Below are positions 8,013 through 16,887 of a stretch of 64,000 bases of DNA, one piece after another. The stretch is from positions 1,116,001 through 1,180,000 of the forward strand of contig NZ_CP009553.3 in NCBI RefSeq assembly GCF_000767615.3, in the 5' to 3' direction. Under the pieces are notes generated by a model. It had not been told where the DNA came from, made no database searches, and saw nothing but the letters and a program-made list of their open reading frames with translations. The position numbers were made by a program, and so were the translations under genes. The DNA is from Pandoraea pnomenusa (GTDB lineage: Bacteria > Pseudomonadota > Gammaproteobacteria > Burkholderiales > Burkholderiaceae). How positions within the stretch are numbered: position 1 is the stretch's first letter; every line of letters starts with the position of its first letter.

Positions 8013-9544
8013 GAAGCACCTTCGGAACCATGCTGTCGCGATGATACCCGCTTGCCATGATTCTCGCTGGTGGCGTTCTCATTGCCGTCGCCAGCGCTCG
8101 CTTCGTTGCCCGATCCTTCACCGCCCCGTCCACCCGTCGGCTTGCGACGGCGACGACGACGCTTGGCCGCCGGCGTACCGCTCGGTGCACTGCCTTGTGC
8201 GAGCAGGGCGTCGCGCGCGGCGGCATCGCCCTCGAGGAAGTCCGTCCACCACTGCCCGGCTTCGGCGGGCACCTCGCCCGACTCGCAGCGCAGCAGCAGG
8301 AAGTCGTAGCCGGCACGCAAGCGCGGATGTTCGAGCAGCCGCAGCGGCGTACGGCCCACGCGCTTGTCGAGACGCACCTGCAGGCCCCAGATTTCCTTCA
8401 TGTCGGCAACGAAACGGCGCTGGATCGCGAGCTTGCCGGTCTGGGCGTCGAGCACGTCGTCCATGGCCAGATGCAGCGCCGGAATCGGGTACTCGCCCGC
8501 GCGCTGGTAGGCCTGCCACTTCTCGAGCACGAGATGCCACAACAGGGCGGCGAACAGGAAGCCCGGCGAAACCGGCTTGCCGGCGCGAATGCGCGCGTCG
8601 GTGTTGGCGAGCGCGAGCGTGACGAATTTCTCGCCCATCGGCTGCTCCAGCACGACGTCGAGCAGCGGCAGCAGACCGTGATGCAGGCCCTGCGCGCGCA
8701 ATTGCTGCACGCACGCCCAGGCATGGCCCGAGAGCAGCAGCTTGAGCATCTCGTCGAACAGCCGCGCGGCGGGCACATTGTCGATGAGCGGTGCGAGCTG
8801 CGAGATCGGCGCGGCGGTCGCCTCGTCGATCTTGAAGCCGAGCTTGGCCGCGAAACGCACCACGCGCAGCATGCGCACGGGGTCTTCGCGATAGCGCGTG
8901 GCCGGGTCGCCGATCATGCGCAGCACGCGCTTCTGGATGTCTTCCCAGCCGTGATGGTAATCGTGCACCGTCTGCGCGGCCGGGTCGTAATACATGGCGT
9001 TGACGGTGAAGTCGCGCCGCGCGGCGTCTTCTTCCTGCTCGCCCCAGACGTTGTCGCGCAGCACGCGGCCCGATTCGTCGGTCACGTGCGTCTTGCGATC
9101 GAGTTCGCCCTTTTTCGGACGGCGTGCACCGATCTGCTCGCTGTCGACGGCGTCGACCAACGCGCGGAACGTCGAGGTCTCGATGATCTCCTGACCGAAC
9201 TGCACGTGCACGATCTGGAACCGGCGACCGATGATGCGGGCGCGGCGGAACAGACGCTGCACCTGCTCGGGCGTGGCGCTCGTGGCGACGTCGAAGTCCT
9301 TCGGCGCGATACCGAGCAACAGGTCGCGCACCGCACCGCCCACGATGAAGGCCTTGAAGCCGGCCTGCTGCAACGTGTCGGTCACGCGCACGGCGTTCTT
9401 CGAAAGCAGCGAGGGATCGATGCCGTGAACGCCAACGGGAATGACGACGGGGGTGCCGGGCGGCGTCGGGCCGGTAGCGCCGGTAGCGCCGGCGCGGGGC
9501 TGACCGTCCTTGCCCAGCAGCTTCTTGATGAGTTTGCGGATCAC
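8009..9544 (-). CDS. pcnB: Poly(A) polymerase I
   Basis: PcnB adds 3' poly(A) tails that mark RNA for decay. The 511-residue protein has the class II nucleotidyltransferase core: FIVGGAVRDLLLG (GG at 69-70), catalytic D83 and D85 in KDFDVAT, RRDFTVNAMYY, and RYREDPVRMLRVVRFAAKLGF. The C-terminus (about 460-511) is a basic, disordered RNA-binding type tail (KRRRRRRKPTGG). A GTG start at 9544 overlaps the HAD gene stop (GTGA). CCA-adding enzyme is the alternative, but the early extension, tail and folK neighbour favour PcnB. Confidence 0.92.
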   Translation of the reverse strand: MIRKLIKKLLGKDGQPRAGATGATGPTPPGTPVVIPVGVHGIDPSLLSKNAVRVTDTLQQAGFKAFIVGGAVRDLLLGIAPKDFDVATSATPEQVQRLFRRARIIGRRFQIVHVQFGQEIIETSTFRALVDAVDSEQIGARRPKKGELDRKTHVTDESGRVLRDNVWGEQEEDAARRDFTVNAMYYDPAAQTVHDYHHGWEDIQKRVLRMIGDPATRYREDPVRMLRVVRFAAKLGFKIDEATAAPISQLAPLIDNVPAARLFDEMLKLLLSGHAWACVQQLRAQGLHHGLLPLLDVVLEQPMGEKFVTLALANTDARIRAGKPVSPGFLFAALLWHLVLEKWQAYQRAGEYPIPALHLAMDDVLDAQTGKLAIQRRFVADMKEIWGLQVRLDKRVGRTPLRLLEHPRLRAGYDFLLLRCESGEVPAEAGQWWTDFLEGDAAARDALLAQGSAPSGTPAAKRRRRRRKPTGGRGGEGSGNEASAGDGNENATSENHGKRVSSRQHGSEGAS

Positions 9545-10221
9545 TGGAACAACTCGAGAATGGGCCAGCGACGCGCCAGCGCGATTTCGCGCAGCGCCTC
9601 ATCGGGGTTCGTTGCCACCGGATGGTTGACCTTCTCCATCAGGGGGACGTCGTTGGCGGAATCGCTGTAGAAAAAGGCGTGGTCGAAGTCGTCCCAGGTC
9701 TTGCCCAGGCTCGCGAGCCACGCTTCGGTACGGGTGATCTTGCCTTCGCGGAAGCTCGGCGTGCCGACATACTCGCCGGTGTAGCGCGCGTTCGGGCCGT
9801 CGCCGGCGGTGGCCGGTTCGGTGCCGATCAGATGATCGATCCCGAAGGCCTTCGCGATCGGACGGGTCACGAACGTGTTGGTCGCCGTCACGATGGCGCA
9901 CAGGTCGCCGGCCTTGCGGTGCGTGTCGATCAGTTCGAGCGCCTCGCTGCGCACGTGCGGCAGGATCGACTCCTCCATGTACTGCGCGTGCCAGGCGTCG
10001 AGCTGATCGCGCGGGTAACGCGCGAGCGGCGCCAGGCAGAAACGCAGATAGGCCGGCATGTCGAGCCGGCCCGCACGGTAATCCTGATAGAAGGCCTCGT
10101 TGGCCTGCGCGTACGAGTCACGCTCGACCGCGCCCTGGCGCACGAGGAAGCGACCCCACTCCTTGTCGCTGTCCGTGGGCAGCAATGTGTGGTCGAGATC
10201 GAAGAGAGCTAAATTGGTCAT
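9541..10221 (-). CDS. HAD-superfamily hydrolase, subfamily IB (SerB-like phosphatase)
   Basis: A 226-residue haloacid-dehalogenase phosphatase. Motif I is FDLDHTLL (nucleophile D8, D10), motif II lies at IVTATNTF, and motif III at FYSDSANDVPLM. The cap pattern fits HAD-IB (phosphoserine-phosphatase-like) enzymes. The natural substrate is unknown. The start MTNLALFD at 10221 is chosen because the family begins just before motif I; no good Shine-Dalgarno is present. A TAAAAT box (minus strand, 10234-10229) sits 7 nt before the ATG, so a leaderless transcript is possible. Confidence 0.85.
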   Translation of the reverse strand: MTNLALFDLDHTLLPTDSDKEWGRFLVRQGAVERDSYAQANEAFYQDYRAGRLDMPAYLRFCLAPLARYPRDQLDAWHAQYMEESILPHVRSEALELIDTHRKAGDLCAIVTATNTFVTRPIAKAFGIDHLIGTEPATAGDGPNARYTGEYVGTPSFREGKITRTEAWLASLGKTWDDFDHAFFYSDSANDVPLMEKVNHPVATNPDEALREIALARRWPILELFQ

Positions 10222-10251
10222 TGCGCGAATTTTACCTGAAGCTAACACCGG

Positions 10252-10962
10252 TCAGTTTTTGCCGTCGGGGGTGGCAGGATCGGTGTGGGTGAGCATCTGG
10301 CGCAGCAACGGCAAGGTCACCGCGCGCTTTTGTTCCATCGAAAATCGGTCCAGGCGGTCGAGCAGCGCCATCAGGCTCGACATGTCGCGCTGGAAATGCG
10401 TGAGCAGATAGGCGGGCACGTCGGCCGCCAGTTGCAGCCCCCGCTCGCGGGCCGCGTTCTGCAGCGCCTGCTTCTTGCCCTCGTCGTCGAGTCCCACAAT
10501 GTGAAATACGAGCCCCCAGCCCAGGCGGGTGCGCAGGTCTTCCCGAAGCGGCATGTCGACCGGCGGTTGCGAGCCGGCGGCGACGAAAGCGCAATGCGGT
10601 CGGGCGCGGGTTTCGTTGAAGAGGTTGAACGCGGCGATCTGCTGGGTGGACGACAGGGTGTCGCAATCGTCCACGCAATAGACCGTGCTGGCCTCGTCGA
10701 ACGTGAAGGCGGCCAGCGGGCTGTGTGGGCGCAGATACCGCGCGCTCGGGCCCACGGCATGGCACAGCGCCTCCATCAGGTGGGTGCGGCCCGATCCGGC
10801 CGTTCCCCAGAGGTAGATGCCACGGTCGCGTGCGGTGCCGGCCGCCAGTTCGGCACTCAGGCCGGCAAGCGTCTGCGCCGCCTCGCGATTGGGCCCGACA
10901 ATGAAATTGTCGAACGTGGCGGGCGGCGGGGTGCCGAGGTCGAGATACAGTTGCTGGATCAC
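10252..10962 (-). CDS. hda: DnaA regulatory inactivator Hda
   Basis: Hda is a DnaA-related AAA+ protein that, with the beta clamp, stimulates ATP hydrolysis by DnaA after initiation. The 236 residues start with a clamp-binding motif (QLYLDLG), followed by the DnaA-like FDNFIVGPN, Walker A (GTAGSGRTHL), Walker B (VYCVDDCDTL), sensor I around FVAAGS and the DnaA-type LRTRLGWGLVFHI. It lacks the DnaA DNA-binding domain IV, as expected. It is divergent from purM. The 30-nt gap to the HAD gene downstream suggests possible co-transcription. Confidence 0.92.
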   Translation of the reverse strand: MIQQLYLDLGTPPPATFDNFIVGPNREAAQTLAGLSAELAAGTARDRGIYLWGTAGSGRTHLMEALCHAVGPSARYLRPHSPLAAFTFDEASTVYCVDDCDTLSSTQQIAAFNLFNETRARPHCAFVAAGSQPPVDMPLREDLRTRLGWGLVFHIVGLDDEGKKQALQNAARERGLQLAADVPAYLLTHFQRDMSSLMALLDRLDRFSMEQKRAVTLPLLRQMLTHTDPATPDGKN

Positions 10963-11068
10963 GAACGAAGAAAGCCGGCGACAGGCCGGCGGAGTACGGT
11001 TTACGGGGCACGACGGGGTCAGCCGGCGTCCGATATCCGGTTTGCGTGCCGAAAGGACACGCGCATCG

Positions 11069-11087
11069 GGTAAAATCGCATTTTACC
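11069..11087. promoter_or_regulatory. Perfect inverted repeat in the hda-purM promoter region
   Basis: Arms GGTAAAAT and ATTTTACC (8 bp each) are separated by CGC. The left arm contains TAAAAT, which could be the purM -10 box, with the purM ATG 22 nt after the repeat. It may be an operator, an mRNA 5' hairpin or chance; no known purine-regulator consensus matches. Confidence 0.4.
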
Positions 11088-11108
11088 GAACCTTGATGCA
11101 TTCCCGTC

Positions 11109-12155
11109 ATGTCACACCCTAACGAAACTTCCGGCCTTTCCTATCGCGACGCTGGCGTCGACATCGAAGCGGGCGACGCGCTGGTCGAAGCGATCAAGCC
11201 GTTTGCCAAGAAAACCCTGCGCGACGGCGTGCTGGGCGGCATCGGCGGCTTCGGCGCGCTGTTCGAAGTGCCCAAGCGCTACAAGGAGCCGGTGCTCGTT
11301 TCGGGGACCGACGGCGTGGGCACCAAGCTCAAGCTGGCCTTCACGCTGAACAAGCACGACACGGTTGGCCAGGACCTGGTCGCCATGAGCGTGAACGACA
11401 TTCTGGTGCAGGGCGCCGAGCCGTTGTTCTTCCTCGATTACTTCGCCTGCGGCAAGCTGGACGTGGCCACGGCGGCCACGGTCGTCAAGGGGATCGCGCA
11501 GGGTTGCGAGCTGGCCGGATGCGCGCTGATCGGTGGCGAGACGGCGGAAATGCCGAGCATGTACCCGGACGGCGAGTACGATCTGGCCGGTTTCGCGGTA
11601 GGCGCGGTGGAAAAGAGCAAGATCATCGACGGCACGACCATCGTGCCGGGCGACGTGGTGCTGGGGCTGGCCTCGTCGGGGGCGCACTCGAATGGCTATT
11701 CGCTGGTGCGCAAGATCATCGAAGTCGCGAAGCCCGACCTGGACGCCGACTTTCACGGCCAGCCGCTGCGCGATGTGCTGATGGCGCCCACGCGCATCTA
11801 TGTCAAGCCGCTGCTCGCGCTCATGCAGACGCTTAACGTCAAGGGCATGGCGCACATCACCGGCGGCGGCATCGTCGAGAATATCCCGCGTGTCCTGCAG
11901 GATCATCTGACGGCCGACATCAAGCAGGACGCCTGGACGCTGCCGCCGCTGTTCCAGTGGCTGCAGGCCCACGGCAAGGTGGCCGACGCGGAGATGCATC
12001 GCGTATTCAACTGCGGCATCGGCATGGCGGTGATCGTGTCGGCGGCCGACGCCGACGCCGCGGTCAAGCACCTCGAGGCCTCGGGCGAAACGGTCTACCG
12101 TCTGGGCGCGATCCGCGAGCGCAAGGAAGGCGAAGCGCAGACGATCGTCTCGTAA
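11109..12155 (+). CDS. purM: Phosphoribosylformylglycinamidine cyclo-ligase (AIR synthetase)
   Basis: PurM closes the imidazole ring in purine synthesis, turning FGAM and ATP into AIR. The 348 residues have the standard family length and blocks: the N-terminal [27 protein letters not shown], the [18 protein letters not shown]/substrate motif, [32 protein letters not shown] and [15 protein letters not shown]. It is monocistronic and divergent from hda, and is closed by a strong hairpin at 12236-12272. Confidence 0.97.
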   Translation: MSHPNETSGLSYRDAGVDIEAGDALVEAIKPFAKKTLRDGVLGGIGGFGALFEVPKRYKEPVLVSGTDGVGTKLKLAFTLNKHDTVGQDLVAMSVNDILVQGAEPLFFLDYFACGKLDVATAATVVKGIAQGCELAGCALIGGETAEMPSMYPDGEYDLAGFAVGAVEKSKIIDGTTIVPGDVVLGLASSGAHSNGYSLVRKIIEVAKPDLDADFHGQPLRDVLMAPTRIYVKPLLALMQTLNVKGMAHITGGGIVENIPRVLQDHLTADIKQDAWTLPPLFQWLQAHGKVADAEMHRVFNCGIGMAVIVSAADADAAVKHLEASGETVYRLGAIRERKEGEAQTIVS

Positions 12156-12235
12156 GCGCAAGGTGTTGACGATACCCGGCAACGAAGCGAGGCGCGCGCG
12201 ACGATAACGCGCCACCACGCCGCGAGCCATGCATG

Positions 12236-12272
12236 AAAAAGCCCGCCAGGGGGTCCCCCGGCGGGCTTTTTT
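12236..12272. terminator. Bidirectional intrinsic terminator between purM and the LysR gene
   Basis: GCCCGCC (12241-12247) pairs with GGCGGGC (12260-12266), with an inner GGGG/CCCC extension. Five A precede and six T follow, so it can serve both purM and the convergent LysR gene. Confidence 0.88.
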
Positions 12273-12299
12273 GTCGGCGCCGCGGCGCGGGGACCGGTT

Positions 12300-13214
12300 T
12301 CAGGCCATCATTCGCGCCTGGACCGCGCGAAGCACGTCGTCGAGCGTCGTCTCCATCACGCGCACGAGATCGTCGAGCTGCGCGCTGGGCGCGGCGGCGC
12401 GCGGCGTGATGCGCAGCGTGTGGAACGGCATCGACGGTTCGAAGCGGCGCAGCACGAGGTCGGAGTCGAGAAAGTCGTAAGCCGAGACCGGGTGCAGCAA
12501 CCCGATGCCCACGTTTTCCTTGACCATCGTGCCGATATTGATCGAGTAGCGCGCCGTGGCGACCACCTGCTCGTGCAGATTGCCGTCGGCGAAGAGTTGG
12601 TCCATGCCCCAGCGGACCATGTCGGTGGGTTCGTACGAGAGAATCGGCTGGCCTTTCAGATCTGCCAGGCGAATGACCTTCTTGCGCGCGAGCGCATGCC
12701 CGGCGGGCAGTGCGCAAATGGCGTCGAGCTTGGCGAACGAGACGGCGTCCGTTGCCGCCACGTCGATCGTGTCGGTCACGATGCCCAGCGCGAGCTGATG
12801 GGTGACGACCTGATCGCGAATCAGATCCGACGCACCGGTCGTGAGCGCCAGTTGCACGCTCGGATGCAACGCCCGGTACCTCGCCATCACCCTGGCGAAG
12901 AAGCCGAGACCGAATGAGACGACCGATCCCACCCGAATGACGGCGCGATCGGGGTTGCGCAGATTCAGCGCGAATTCGCGGATATTGTCGAGTCCGGCGT
13001 AGCGGCGCTCGACCTCCTCGAACAGCGCGAAGGCTTCGGCCGTCGGTTCCAGCCGGCCTCGCGCGCGGTCGAACAGCGTGAGCCGCGTCGAGCGCTCGAG
13101 GTCAGCCACGAGGCGGCTGACCGCGGACTGCGACGTGCCGAGCACCTGGGCGGCCTTGGTGGTCGTGCGCGTGAGCATCAGCGCCCGAAAGGCGTCGATG
13201 TGCCGAAAATCCAT
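12300..13214 (-). CDS. LysR-family transcriptional regulator of the adjacent transport/hydrolase cluster
   Basis: A 304-residue LysR regulator. The N-terminal helix-turn-helix (residues 1-60) contains TKAAQVLGTSQSAVSRLVADLE; the rest is the effector-binding domain. GGAGA lies 4-5 nt before the ATG at 13214. It is at the 3' end of a seven-gene codirectional run (amidohydrolase, M24 enzyme, ABC importer), 140 nt after the amidohydrolase stop. A role in regulating that cluster is inference; LysR genes more often sit divergent to their targets. The effector is unknown. Confidence 0.85.
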   Translation of the reverse strand: MDFRHIDAFRALMLTRTTTKAAQVLGTSQSAVSRLVADLERSTRLTLFDRARGRLEPTAEAFALFEEVERRYAGLDNIREFALNLRNPDRAVIRVGSVVSFGLGFFARVMARYRALHPSVQLALTTGASDLIRDQVVTHQLALGIVTDTIDVAATDAVSFAKLDAICALPAGHALARKKVIRLADLKGQPILSYEPTDMVRWGMDQLFADGNLHEQVVATARYSINIGTMVKENVGIGLLHPVSAYDFLDSDLVLRRFEPSMPFHTLRITPRAAAPSAQLDDLVRVMETTLDDVLRAVQARMMA

Positions 13215-13354
13215 CGATTCTCCACGGAAGGGTTGGCGTGTGGGTGGCGCGCTTTCCGCAGCTGCGCCGAGGCGTCGCGCGATGCGTCACCGCCGAATGC
13301 GACGGCATCGGTGGGCGGTGACGCTGCCATGCGATGCGCTCGCCGGCGCTCGCC

Positions 13355-14596
13355 TCACATCGCGAAAGCGTGGATTCTACCGCCCTTCATCACCATGGGA
13401 ATTCGCTCGCCCTGGCCGAGCAGGCAGTCCAGCGACGCGAGCGGATTGCCGTCGACGATCAGCACATCGGCATGCGCGCCGGGCACGATCTCGCCCAGTT
13501 GACCGGATTGGCCGAGTACCTCGGCACCCACCACCGTCGCACTGCGCAGGATCTCGGCGGGCGTGAGTACCTCGGCGCGCAGCCGGAACTCGTCGCTTTG
13601 CAGGCGCTGCGACTCGCCCAGGAGATCGGAGCCGTAACCCATCTTCACCCCGGCGTCGCGGAAGATCTCCAGCGAGCGCAGGCCGGCGGCATGCACATCG
13701 GCGATCTTGGCCACGCTGTCGTCCGGCAGGCCGAGCGATTTTCCTTCGTTCGCGAGCGCGTCGTACGTCACCAGCGTCGGCACGGCGTACGCCCCCTGCT
13801 CGGCCATGAAGCGCGCCGTCGGGGCGTCGACGAGGTTGCCGTGTTCGATGGTGCGCACGCCGCAGCGCACCGCGCGCTCGATCGCCGCGGCGGTATACGC
13901 ATGCGCCAGTACATAGGTGCCGCGTCCGCGCGCTTCGGCGACGATGGCACGGATTTCGTCTTCGGAGTACCCCCACGCGCCCACCGGATCGGTGGGCGAG
14001 GCCACGCCGCCCGAGGCCATGATCTTGATCTGGTCGGCCCCCATTTGCAGTTCTTCGCGCACGGCGCGGCGCACCGCGTCGACGCCGTCGGCCACGCGCG
14101 AGAGCGCGCCCACGCGCACGCAGCACGGACACGGCCCGTCGGTGCCGATGTAGTCGGTGCGTGGGCGTCCGTCGCCGTGTCCGCCGGTCTGGCTGATGGC
14201 GCGGCCCGACACGAACAGGCGCGGTCCCTCGGCGAGCCCGCTCTCGACGGCGTGCTTGATCGCGTGGCCCGCGCCACCGGCGTCGCGCACCGTGGTAAAG
14301 CCGCGCCGCAGCATGCCTTGCAGAATCGGCACCGACTTGAGCGTGACCAGCACGTTCGGCAGATGCGCCTGTGCGGCGAGATTGAGCTGGGTGGCGTGCA
14401 CATGCACGTGCAGATCGATCAGGCCGGGCATCACGGTGCGCCCGTGCGCGTCGATCTCGCGCGCCGCCTGCGTGCGGATCGGCTTGTCCGAGACTTCCTT
14501 GATGCGTCCGTTCTCGATCAGAACGGCGTGATCCTCGCGCAGTTCGCCCTTGACCGGGTCCAGCAGCGCGCAGTTCGACAACAGAATCGACTCCAT
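13355..14596 (-). CDS. Amidohydrolase-superfamily metal-dependent hydrolase (imidazolonepropionase/Xaa-Pro dipeptidase-like)
   Basis: This 413-residue enzyme belongs to the binuclear-metal amidohydrolase group. Visible ligands are HxH (H63, H65) in MPGLIDLHVHV, the carboxylated-Lys candidate K191 in IKIMASGG, H232 in LAHAYT, H252 in IEHGN and D324 in GYGSDLLG. A KIMASGG...SPTDPVGAWGYSEDEI block resembles Zn-dependent prolidase and N-acyl amino-acid hydrolases. GGAGGAGA precedes the ATG at 14596. It follows the M24 gene by 29 nt. The substrate is unknown; an imported small amide, dipeptide or cyclic imide is the contextual guess. Confidence 0.85.
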   Translation of the reverse strand: MESILLSNCALLDPVKGELREDHAVLIENGRIKEVSDKPIRTQAAREIDAHGRTVMPGLIDLHVHVHATQLNLAAQAHLPNVLVTLKSVPILQGMLRRGFTTVRDAGGAGHAIKHAVESGLAEGPRLFVSGRAISQTGGHGDGRPRTDYIGTDGPCPCCVRVGALSRVADGVDAVRRAVREELQMGADQIKIMASGGVASPTDPVGAWGYSEDEIRAIVAEARGRGTYVLAHAYTAAAIERAVRCGVRTIEHGNLVDAPTARFMAEQGAYAVPTLVTYDALANEGKSLGLPDDSVAKIADVHAAGLRSLEIFRDAGVKMGYGSDLLGESQRLQSDEFRLRAEVLTPAEILRSATVVGAEVLGQSGQLGEIVPGAHADVLIVDGNPLASLDCLLGQGERIPMVMKGGRIHAFAM

Positions 14597-14625
14597 GACC
14601 TCTCCTCCGAAATTGGTATGTGCGT

Positions 14626-15822
14626 TCAATCGATCGTGGCGTGCGCGAGCGTTCGCGGCGTGCGCGTGAGCATCAGCGGCGTATCGCCCGTCACCACCGA
14701 GTCGTCCAGACGGAATCCGCCCAGCCCGTAGACGTAGATGCCCGGTTCGGCCGAGTAGACCTCGTTGGCGAGCAGCGGACGATGGTTGAACGCCATGTCG
14801 TCGGGGTATTCGTGGCCGATGATGCCCATGCCGTGTCCGGTGCGATGCCGGATGAACTCGCCGCAGCCGGCCTTCTCGATGACGGCCTGCGCGGCCGCGT
14901 CGATGCCGGAGACCGGCTGGCCCGTGACGGCGGCGCCCACCGCGGCCTCGTTGGCCGCCCGTGCGACCTCGTAGAAGCGCGCCTGCTCGGTCGATGGCTT
15001 GCCGCAGAACCAAGTACGTTCGTTCTCGATGACGAGCCCGTTCAGGCGCGGGATCACGATGTTTACCATGCCGTCGCCCGCGTTGATGCGCGCGCCGCAC
15101 GATGCGCCGTCGCCGTGCGGCGAGGCCGAGGCCGGACCGGAGAGGGTCCAGCAACGCATGACTTCGAGGTTCTCGCCCGGGAAGCGCTTCGCGCCTTCGG
15201 TGACCATGAGCGCGGCCATCGAGTAATCGAGCTCCTGCACCAGACGCCCGGGGCGGATGTTCTCGCGATAGCGCTCCTGCACCCAGTCCGCCAGTTCGGC
15301 CGCCGCGCGCATGATGGCGATCTCTTCGTCGTGCTTGACCCAGCGCAGGCCGCGCATCTGCGCGAGCATCGGCACGAGCTTCGCGTCGGGCAGCAGGGCG
15401 CCCGCGCGCGCGAGGGGGCCGCCGGCGGCGTCGACGCCGATGCGCGAGCCGCCCAGCCCGGCCGCGCTCAACGCCTCGGCGATCAGCGCCGGCACCTCGG
15501 CGAGCAGCGGCTGACGTTGCGTCACGCGGGGGTGCTCGGCGTACAGTGTGACGCGCGCCGGATCCAGCCAGAGGTGGTGGCGCTCGCGGGCCATCATCAG
15601 GTGATGCGTGGAGAGCTCGTTCATCACGGCGAAAGGCTCGCCGTTGCGCGGCACGCACACCGCGATGGGACGCTCCCACGTCTGCACGTCGACGTGGAAG
15701 TTGGTGGCCCACTGGAAGAAGTCGGCAGCGGTGAACACGAGCGCGTCGACGCGCGTGCGGTCCATCAGGTCGTTCATGAGGCTGCGGCGGTACTGACGGG
15801 TGGCATCGGTGAGTATCGGCAT
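14626..15822 (-). CDS. M24 (creatinase/prolidase-fold) family enzyme with altered metal-site residues
   Basis: A 398-residue protein with an N-terminal creatinase-type domain (about 1-155) and a C-terminal pita-bread domain (about 160-398). Of the usual M24 metal ligands, H330 (TGHGMG) and E359 (EPGIY) are present. The first Asp position falls at N254/I255 in GMVNIVIPR, the second is E266 in ENERTW, and the last Glu is D373 in FRLDDS. H337 of GHEYP is kept. So it may be a metal-free C-N hydrolase like creatinase, or use an altered metal site. It lies between the amidohydrolase and the importer. Confidence 0.82.
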   Translation of the reverse strand: MPILTDATRQYRRSLMNDLMDRTRVDALVFTAADFFQWATNFHVDVQTWERPIAVCVPRNGEPFAVMNELSTHHLMMARERHHLWLDPARVTLYAEHPRVTQRQPLLAEVPALIAEALSAAGLGGSRIGVDAAGGPLARAGALLPDAKLVPMLAQMRGLRWVKHDEEIAIMRAAAELADWVQERYRENIRPGRLVQELDYSMAALMVTEGAKRFPGENLEVMRCWTLSGPASASPHGDGASCGARINAGDGMVNIVIPRLNGLVIENERTWFCGKPSTEQARFYEVARAANEAAVGAAVTGQPVSGIDAAAQAVIEKAGCGEFIRHRTGHGMGIIGHEYPDDMAFNHRPLLANEVYSAEPGIYVYGLGGFRLDDSVVTGDTPLMLTRTPRTLAHATID

Positions 15823-15939
15823 GGCGAAATCCTTGTGAGGCGGCTGCGCTGTCTGTGAAGGCCCGGCGGAAATGCCTGCGGCAGTGCCGCGCTGCCGCCG
15901 GGAGCGAGTCGGGAATGCGTCGGGAATGCGTCGGGAGCG

Positions 15940-16887
15940 TCAGGTCATCATCGTCTTCGCGTAGCGACGATGAATGACCCAGTGGGAGGCGATGGCGAGC
16001 GCGAAGGTCACGACCATCGACACGATCGAGAGCACCGCGCCGAAGGGCCAGTTGTTCGCCTTGGCGATCTGGTCGTAGATCGTGGGCGTCATCATCGTGA
16101 TGCCGGTGCCGCCCAGCAGGACCGGTGTCGCGTAGGCGTTCATGCACAGGATGAACACGAGCATGGTGCCGGCCGCGATGCCCGGCGCCGCCATGGGCAG
16201 GATCACGCGCAGGAGCGTTTGTCCGAAGGTGGCGCCGAGATTGCGCGCGGCCTCTTCCACGGAGAAGTCCATGCCTTCGAGCACGCTTTGCAGCGTGAGG
16301 ATCATGTAGGGCAGCACCACGGCAGTGGTGCCCACCACCACGGCGAACGGCGTGTACAGCAACCGCACCGGCTGCGGCACGATGCCCAGCGACACGAGCA
16401 GCGAATTGACGAAGCCGGCATTGCCGAGCATGACCATCCAGCCGGCCGCGCGCACGACGTTGCCCACGAGCAGCGGGAAGACCAGCAGCATGACCAGCAG
16501 ACTCTTGAAGCGGGTCTGCGTGCGGGCGAGCATGTACGCGACCGGAAAGCCGAACACGAGCGCGAGCGCCGTGCACAGCGAAGCGATCTTGATGGTCGTC
16601 CACAGCACCGACAGGTAATACGGGTCGGTGAAGAACTTGACGTAGTTCTCGGCCGTGAGCGCCGCCTGCATCATGTCGACGGGATCGAACCGGTTGAAGC
16701 TGTAGCGCACCAGTTGCAGGCCTGGCAGCACGATCACGAACAGCACCACGAACGTGGCCGGCGTGACGAGCGAGCCCCCGGTGAGGGCGCCGCGCACCGC
16801 GCGTGCGGTGGCGGCCCGGGCGGCTTGCGCGGATGGCGGGGCGGCGGGCGAAGTCATCGAGGGCTCGGGCGGGGCGGCGAGATTCAC
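15940..16887 (-). CDS. ABC transporter permease, spermidine/putrescine (PotB-like) family
   Basis: A permease of 315 residues if it starts at the GTG at 16887, which overlaps the upstream stop (GTGA) and is preceded by AAGGTGG. An ATG at 16857 (MTSPAAPP) has no ribosome site, so the GTG is preferred. The protein has about six membrane helices and an EAA-type loop VEEAARNLGATFGQTLLRV typical of PotB/PotC. It pairs with the PotC-like permease at 19177 and the ATPase at 18123. It is 117 nt upstream of the M24 gene. Confidence 0.88.
   Translation of the reverse strand: MNLAAPPEPSMTSPAAPPSAQAARAATARAVRGALTGGSLVTPATFVVLFVIVLPGLQLVRYSFNRFDPVDMMQAALTAENYVKFFTDPYYLSVLWTTIKIASLCTALALVFGFPVAYMLARTQTRFKSLLVMLLVFPLLVGNVVRAAGWMVMLGNAGFVNSLLVSLGIVPQPVRLLYTPFAVVVGTTAVVLPYMILTLQSVLEGMDFSVEEAARNLGATFGQTLLRVILPMAAPGIAAGTMLVFILCMNAYATPVLLGGTGITMMTPTIYDQIAKANNWPFGAVLSIVSMVVTFALAIASHWVIHRRYAKTMMT

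Noticed and set aside
8057..9670. Long plus-strand frame antisense to pcnB
   Set aside because: Composition is Arg/His-rich with no motif; pcnB on the other strand has all its catalytic residues.
12156..12235. tRNA-like fold upstream of the purM terminator
   Set aside because: No cloverleaf arms or CCA end could be seen.
13355..16603. Continuous open minus-strand frame of over 1000 codons covering three genes
   Set aside because: It merges the real amidohydrolase with out-of-frame sequence of the M24 and permease genes. GC-rich DNA gives long empty frames. Family motifs and ribosome sites set the true limits.
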